A stretch of 64,000 bases of DNA from Theropithecus gelada. Lineage: Eukaryota; Chordata; Mammalia; Primates; Cercopithecidae. The stretch's first letter is position 1. Every line of letters begins with the position of its first letter. Positions 60,658 through 64,000 of this stretch are shown here, in pieces. The notes under the pieces were generated by a model, which was given only the letters and a program-made list of their open reading frames with translations, was not told where the DNA came from and searched no databases. Made by a program: the position numbers and the translations under genes. The DNA lies in NCBI RefSeq assembly GCF_003255815.1, contig NC_037689.1, positions 19,259,253 to 19,323,252 on the forward strand, in the 5' to 3' direction.

Positions 60658-60959
60658 GGCTGGGCACGGTGGCTCACGCCTGTAATTCCAGCATTTTGGT
60701 AGGCCAAGGCGGGTGGATCACGAGGTCAGAAGATTGAGACCATCCTGGCTGACACGGTGAAACCCTGTCTCTACTAAAAATATAAAAAATTAGCCAGGTG
60801 TGGTGGTGGACGCCTGTAGTCCCAGCTACTTGGGAGGCTGAGGCAGGAGAATGGCAGCAACCCGGAAGGCGGAGCTTGCAGTGCGCCGAGATCATGCCAC
60901 TGCACTCCAGCCTGGGCGACAGAGGGAGACTCTGTCTCAAAAAAAAAAAAAAAAAAAAA
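60658..60959 (+). mobile_element. AluY, full length
   Basis: ggctgggcacggtggctcac, gatcacgaggtcagaagatt, accatcctggctgacacggt and an A tail of about 21 bases. agactttga is duplicated on both sides. Confidence 0.92.
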
Positions 60960-61128
60960 CAGACTTTGATAGATTATCCTTATGGTTCCACCTTAAAATT
61001 GTGTAACATTTGTGATTTTAAGGTAAAATGAATTGCAATTTGACTTGGATAGCAGAATTGCATTATTTAAGATAACTATATATTCAGAATATTTAAGTAT
61101 TTAGTTTATTTAATTTACAAATGTTACT

Positions 61129-61230
61129 GCTTGATCCCAAGAGTTCGAGGCTGCAGTGAATTATGACTGTGGCAATGCACTCCAGCCTGGGTGACAGAGC
61201 AAGGCCCTGTCTTCAAAAACAAAAAGAAAG
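61129..61230 (+). mobile_element. Alu 3' fragment
   Basis: gcttgatcccaagagttcga to ggccctgtcttcaaaaac. Only the end of an Alu arm is present. Confidence 0.7.
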
Positions 61231-61291
61231 CCCTCCTGAAAAATGACTGTTCTAATTTTATGTAAAAATAACAAAGTTAATAAATTGAATT

Positions 61292-61600
61292 TGGCCAGGC
61301 GTGGTGGCTCATGCCTGTAATCCCAACACTTTGGGAGTTCGAAGTGAGTGGATTGCTTGACCCCAGGCATTCCAGACCAGCCTGGGAAACACGGTGAAAC
61401 TCTGTCTCTACAAAAAGTACAAAAATTCGCCAGGAATGGTGGTGCAAGCCTGTAGTCCCACACACCTGGGAGGCTGAGGTGGGAGGAGCACCTGAGCCTG
61501 GGTGGTGGAAGCTGCAGTGAGCAGTGATTGCACCATTGCACTCTGGTCTGGGTGACAGAGTGCGACCCCTGTCTCAAATAAGTGAATACATAAATAATAA
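61292..61600 (+). mobile_element. Alu, full length
   Basis: ggccaggcgtggtggctcat to an AAT-rich tail. The type is J/S intermediate. Confidence 0.88.
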
Positions 61601-61821
61601 TAAAATAAACTCAATTTTAAGACTTGTAAAAGTCTAGATTTTAAAATTTGGAACTTTGATAAATTAATAACAACTTAAAACCCAAATGTAAGTGGTCTTT
61701 TTCTATACACACCCACACAAATTTAGTGGGATAGCAACCCATTGATGACTGGGAGAAAAGAGATGTGGAAGAAAGTCAAAGTGGGCTGGGACATGAAGCA
61801 AGAAATGAAGTCACATATTCT

Positions 61822-62127
61822 TTTTTTTTGTTTACTTTGAGGCAGACTCTTTCTCTGTCGTCCAGGCGCTGGAATGCAGTGGTGCCATCACGGCTCACTG
61901 CAGCCTTGACCTCCTGTGCTCAAAGGATCCTCCCACCTCAGCCTCCTGAGTAGCTGGGAGTATATGCAGGCACCACCATGCCCGGCTAATTTTTTGTTTG
62001 TTTTTTGTAGAGATGGGTTTTCGAGATGTGGCCTGGGCTGGTCTCTAACTCCTGGTCTCAAGGGATCTGCCTGCCTCAACCTCCCAAAATGCTGGAATTA
62101 CAAGTGTGAGCACCATGCCCGGCTAAT
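61822..62127 (-). mobile_element. AluJ-type, full length
   Basis: T tail, gaggcagactctttctctgt to gagcaccatgcccggctaat. Perfect duplications gtcacatattct lie at 61810-61821 and 62128-62139. Confidence 0.9.
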
Positions 62128-62298
62128 GTCACATATTCTATTTTCTTTTAAAATGAGATATGTAGTAGTTTTAAAAACAATAGCCCCTCAAATCTCTGAT
62201 ACACTTTATATTGAGAAGTGGGAGGGAGGGTTCTATGTCCTCTCCTCCTTGAGTTTGAGCTCTGTGACTACTTGTGCAATAGAATATGGCGGATGTGG

Positions 62299-62631
62299 GC
62301 CAGGTACAGTGGCTCATGTCTGATTCCAGTATTTTGGGAGACCAAGGCAGGAGGATCACTTGAGGCCAGGAGTTTGAGATCAGCCTGGGCAACATATTGA
62401 GATTCTATCGCTACAAAAAAAAAAAAAATTTAAAAAATAGCTGGGCGTGGTCACACGCGCCTATAGTCCTAGCTACTCAGGAGCCTGAGGTGGGAGGATT
62501 GCTTGAGCCCCGGAGGTTGACGCTGTAAGTGAGCCACCATCTTGCCACTGCACTCCAGCCTGAGTGACAGAGTGAGATTGCCAAAAAAAAAAAAAAAAAA
62601 AAAAAAGAAAAAGAAAGGAAAAAAAAAAAAA
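62299..62631 (+). mobile_element. AluJ-type, full length
   Basis: ggccaggtacagtggctcat to a long mixed A tail (62582-62631). Confidence 0.87.
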
Positions 62632-62632
62632 G

Positions 62633-63048
62633 ACCGGGCACGGTGGATCACGCCTGTAATCCCAGCACTTTGGGAGCTGAGGCAGGCGGATCACCTGAGG
62701 TCGGGAGTTTGAGACCAGCCTGGCCAATGTGGTGAAACCCTGTCTCTACTAAAAATATAAAAATTGGCCGGGCGCGGTGGCTCAAGCCTGTAATCCCAGC
62801 ACTTTGGGAGGCCGAGACGGGCGGATCACAAGGTCAGGAGATCGAGACCATCCTGGCTAACACGGCGAAACCCCGTCTCTACTAAAAACACAAAAAATTA
62901 GCCGGGCGAGGTGGCGGCGCCTGTGGTCCCAGCTACTCGGGAGGCTGAGGCAGGAGAATGGCGGGAACCCGGGAGGCGGAGCTTGCAGTGGGCTGAGATC
63001 TGGCCACTGCACTCCAGCCTGGGCGACAGAGCGAGACTCCGTCTCAAA

Positions 63049-63082
<34 letters not shown>

Positions 63083-63250
63083 TAAAAATTAGCCAGGCGT
63101 GGTCACGCATGCCTATAATCCCAGCTATGCAGGAGGCGGAGGCAGGAGAATCATTTGAACCTGGGAGGTGGAAGTTGCAGTGAGCCCAGATCATGCCACT
63201 GCACTCCAGCCTAGGCAACAAAGCGAGACTCTGCCTCAAAAAAACAAACA
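62633..63250 (+). mobile_element. AluS-type, split by a younger AluY
   Basis: The left part 62633-62766 (accgggcacggtggatcacg) stops at aaatataaaaatt. The right part resumes at about 63082 (aaaaattagccaggcgtggt) and ends cctcaaaaaaacaaacaaac. Confidence 0.88.
62768..63081 (+). mobile_element. AluY, Old World monkey (YR-like) type, nested
   Basis: gccgggcgcggtggctcaag, gagacgggcggatcacaagg, attagccgggcgaggtggcg, gagatctggccactgcactc. The tail is A(n) followed by (TA)n at 63066-63083. Confidence 0.92.
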
Positions 63251-63819
63251 AACACACAGACAAAAAAAAAGAAAGACTAGAAAAGCAGAACTTGGCAGAT
63301 ATGGTACTGCCATAGAGTGCATAGAGTGTTGTCTGAGTGGGTGTGATCAGGCATGTTAGGTCTAATTCCGGATTTATAGTCCAAAACCTTGTCCAAAGCA
63401 ACAGAGGCCAAAAAAGCTTTGGGGAATATCTAAGCTGGGTGGGGGAAATCCCCCCAAAAATCTGCTTCCAGGCTCAGGCCTTAAGTAACTGACAGCTTTC
63501 ATTTCCTCTCTCTTGGGATGCTTGGTACCCAGCCACCATGCTGTGAGGAAGCCCAAATCACCCTGTGGAGAGGCCCACATGGAGAACCCACAGTCAGCAA
63601 CAACCTGCCAACAATGTGTGTGAGCTATCTTGAAAGTGGAGTCCCAGTTGAGCTGTCCCAGCTGACAGCTTGGAGCACGGGTGAGTTGTCCTGCCAAGCC
63701 CTGCCCAGACTGCAGATTTTTGAGCAAAATAATTGTTGTTTTAGATTTGTTGTTTTAGACCACTAAGCTTTGGGGTGGCTTTACATAGTCATAGATTAGA
63801 CATAGTGAAGTGCACAGAT

Positions 63820-64000
63820 CTTAAATGCTTAGCCTGATGAATTTTTACATATGTATAAAACCATGTAACCATTAACCAGGTTAGATATAGAATATGTGCA
63901 TCTTTCCAGAAGTTTCCCTAGTCAAACAGCTTCTTTGAAATGCTGTACAGGCACCTGAACTATTCGTTCACAGTTCTGGGCAGTTCAACATTTATTTTTT
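63820..64000 (+). mobile_element. Old L1-type 3' UTR-like fragment
   Basis: gatgaatttttacatatgta, accatgtaaccattaaccag and tagaatatgtgcatctttcc resemble the same old LINE repeat seen at 31660. It runs off the window end. Confidence 0.4.

Larger units (their letters stand above)
62165..63810 (+). mobile_element. MLT1-type LTR, split by a cluster of Alus
   Basis: The 5' part 62165-62298 (aatagcccctcaaatctctg, ttgagctctgtgactacttg) and the 3' part from about 63275 (aggccttaagtaactgacag, accatgctgtgaggaagccc, gaccactaagctttggggtg) follow MLT1 order. In between lie three Alu units. 63300-63460 does not match and is unexplained. Confidence 0.55.

Overview
This window holds primate X-chromosome-type DNA. 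It carries, on the + strand, all coding exons of BCOR, the BCL6 corepressor, followed by about 35 kb of gene-free, Alu-dense flank. I read 14 coding exons, numbered 2 to 15 by the usual human scheme. Joining them from the ATG at 1803 to the TGA at 27579-27581 gives 5268 nt, or 1755 codons plus stop. That is the length I remember for the long human isoform. Every junction has AG/GT borders and keeps frame. Noncoding exon 1 and the promoter lie before position 1. The poly(A) signal is at 28417-28422.

The organism is probably an Old World monkey. The protein is near-identical to human BCOR as I remember it, with scattered substitutions. Three young Alus (34039, 43211, 62768) carry the 'ggctcaagcctg', 'gagacgggcgg' and 'gccgggcgaggtggc' variants that I associate with cercopithecid AluY (AluYR-type) copies. 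This rests on recall and not on an alignment.

Layout. 1-1762 is the end of intron 1 and contains a palindromic, conserved-looking element. 1763-7416 holds exons 2, 3 and the 2.8-kb exon 4. 7417-8787 holds the 54-nt optional exon 5 and exon 6. 8788-15099 is a 6.3-kb intron with no Alu. 15100-17563 holds exons 7 to 10. 17564-22392 is another Alu-free intron. 22393-27581 holds exons 11 to 15, coding for the ankyrin repeats, linker and PUFD domain. 27582 to about 28440 is the 3' UTR. From there to 64000 I see no gene. That flank contains about 51 Alu copies, one L1 3' half broken by Alus, L2 and MIR remnants, MaLR/MLT1-type LTRs, a TA-flanked DNA-transposon MITE, a degenerate 20-bp minisatellite and several polypurine/polypyrimidine tracts.

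BCOR is the scaffold of the non-canonical Polycomb complex PRC1.1 (with PCGF1, KDM2B, RING1/RNF2). The exon-4 product binds the BCL6 POZ domain, and the exon-15 product binds PCGF1. I found no evidence for a second gene or an unknown protein system. The most interesting unexplained signals are noncoding: RFX X-box-like and K50-homeodomain-like inverted repeats in introns, a 20-bp-period array downstream, and two in-frame alternative-splice options.
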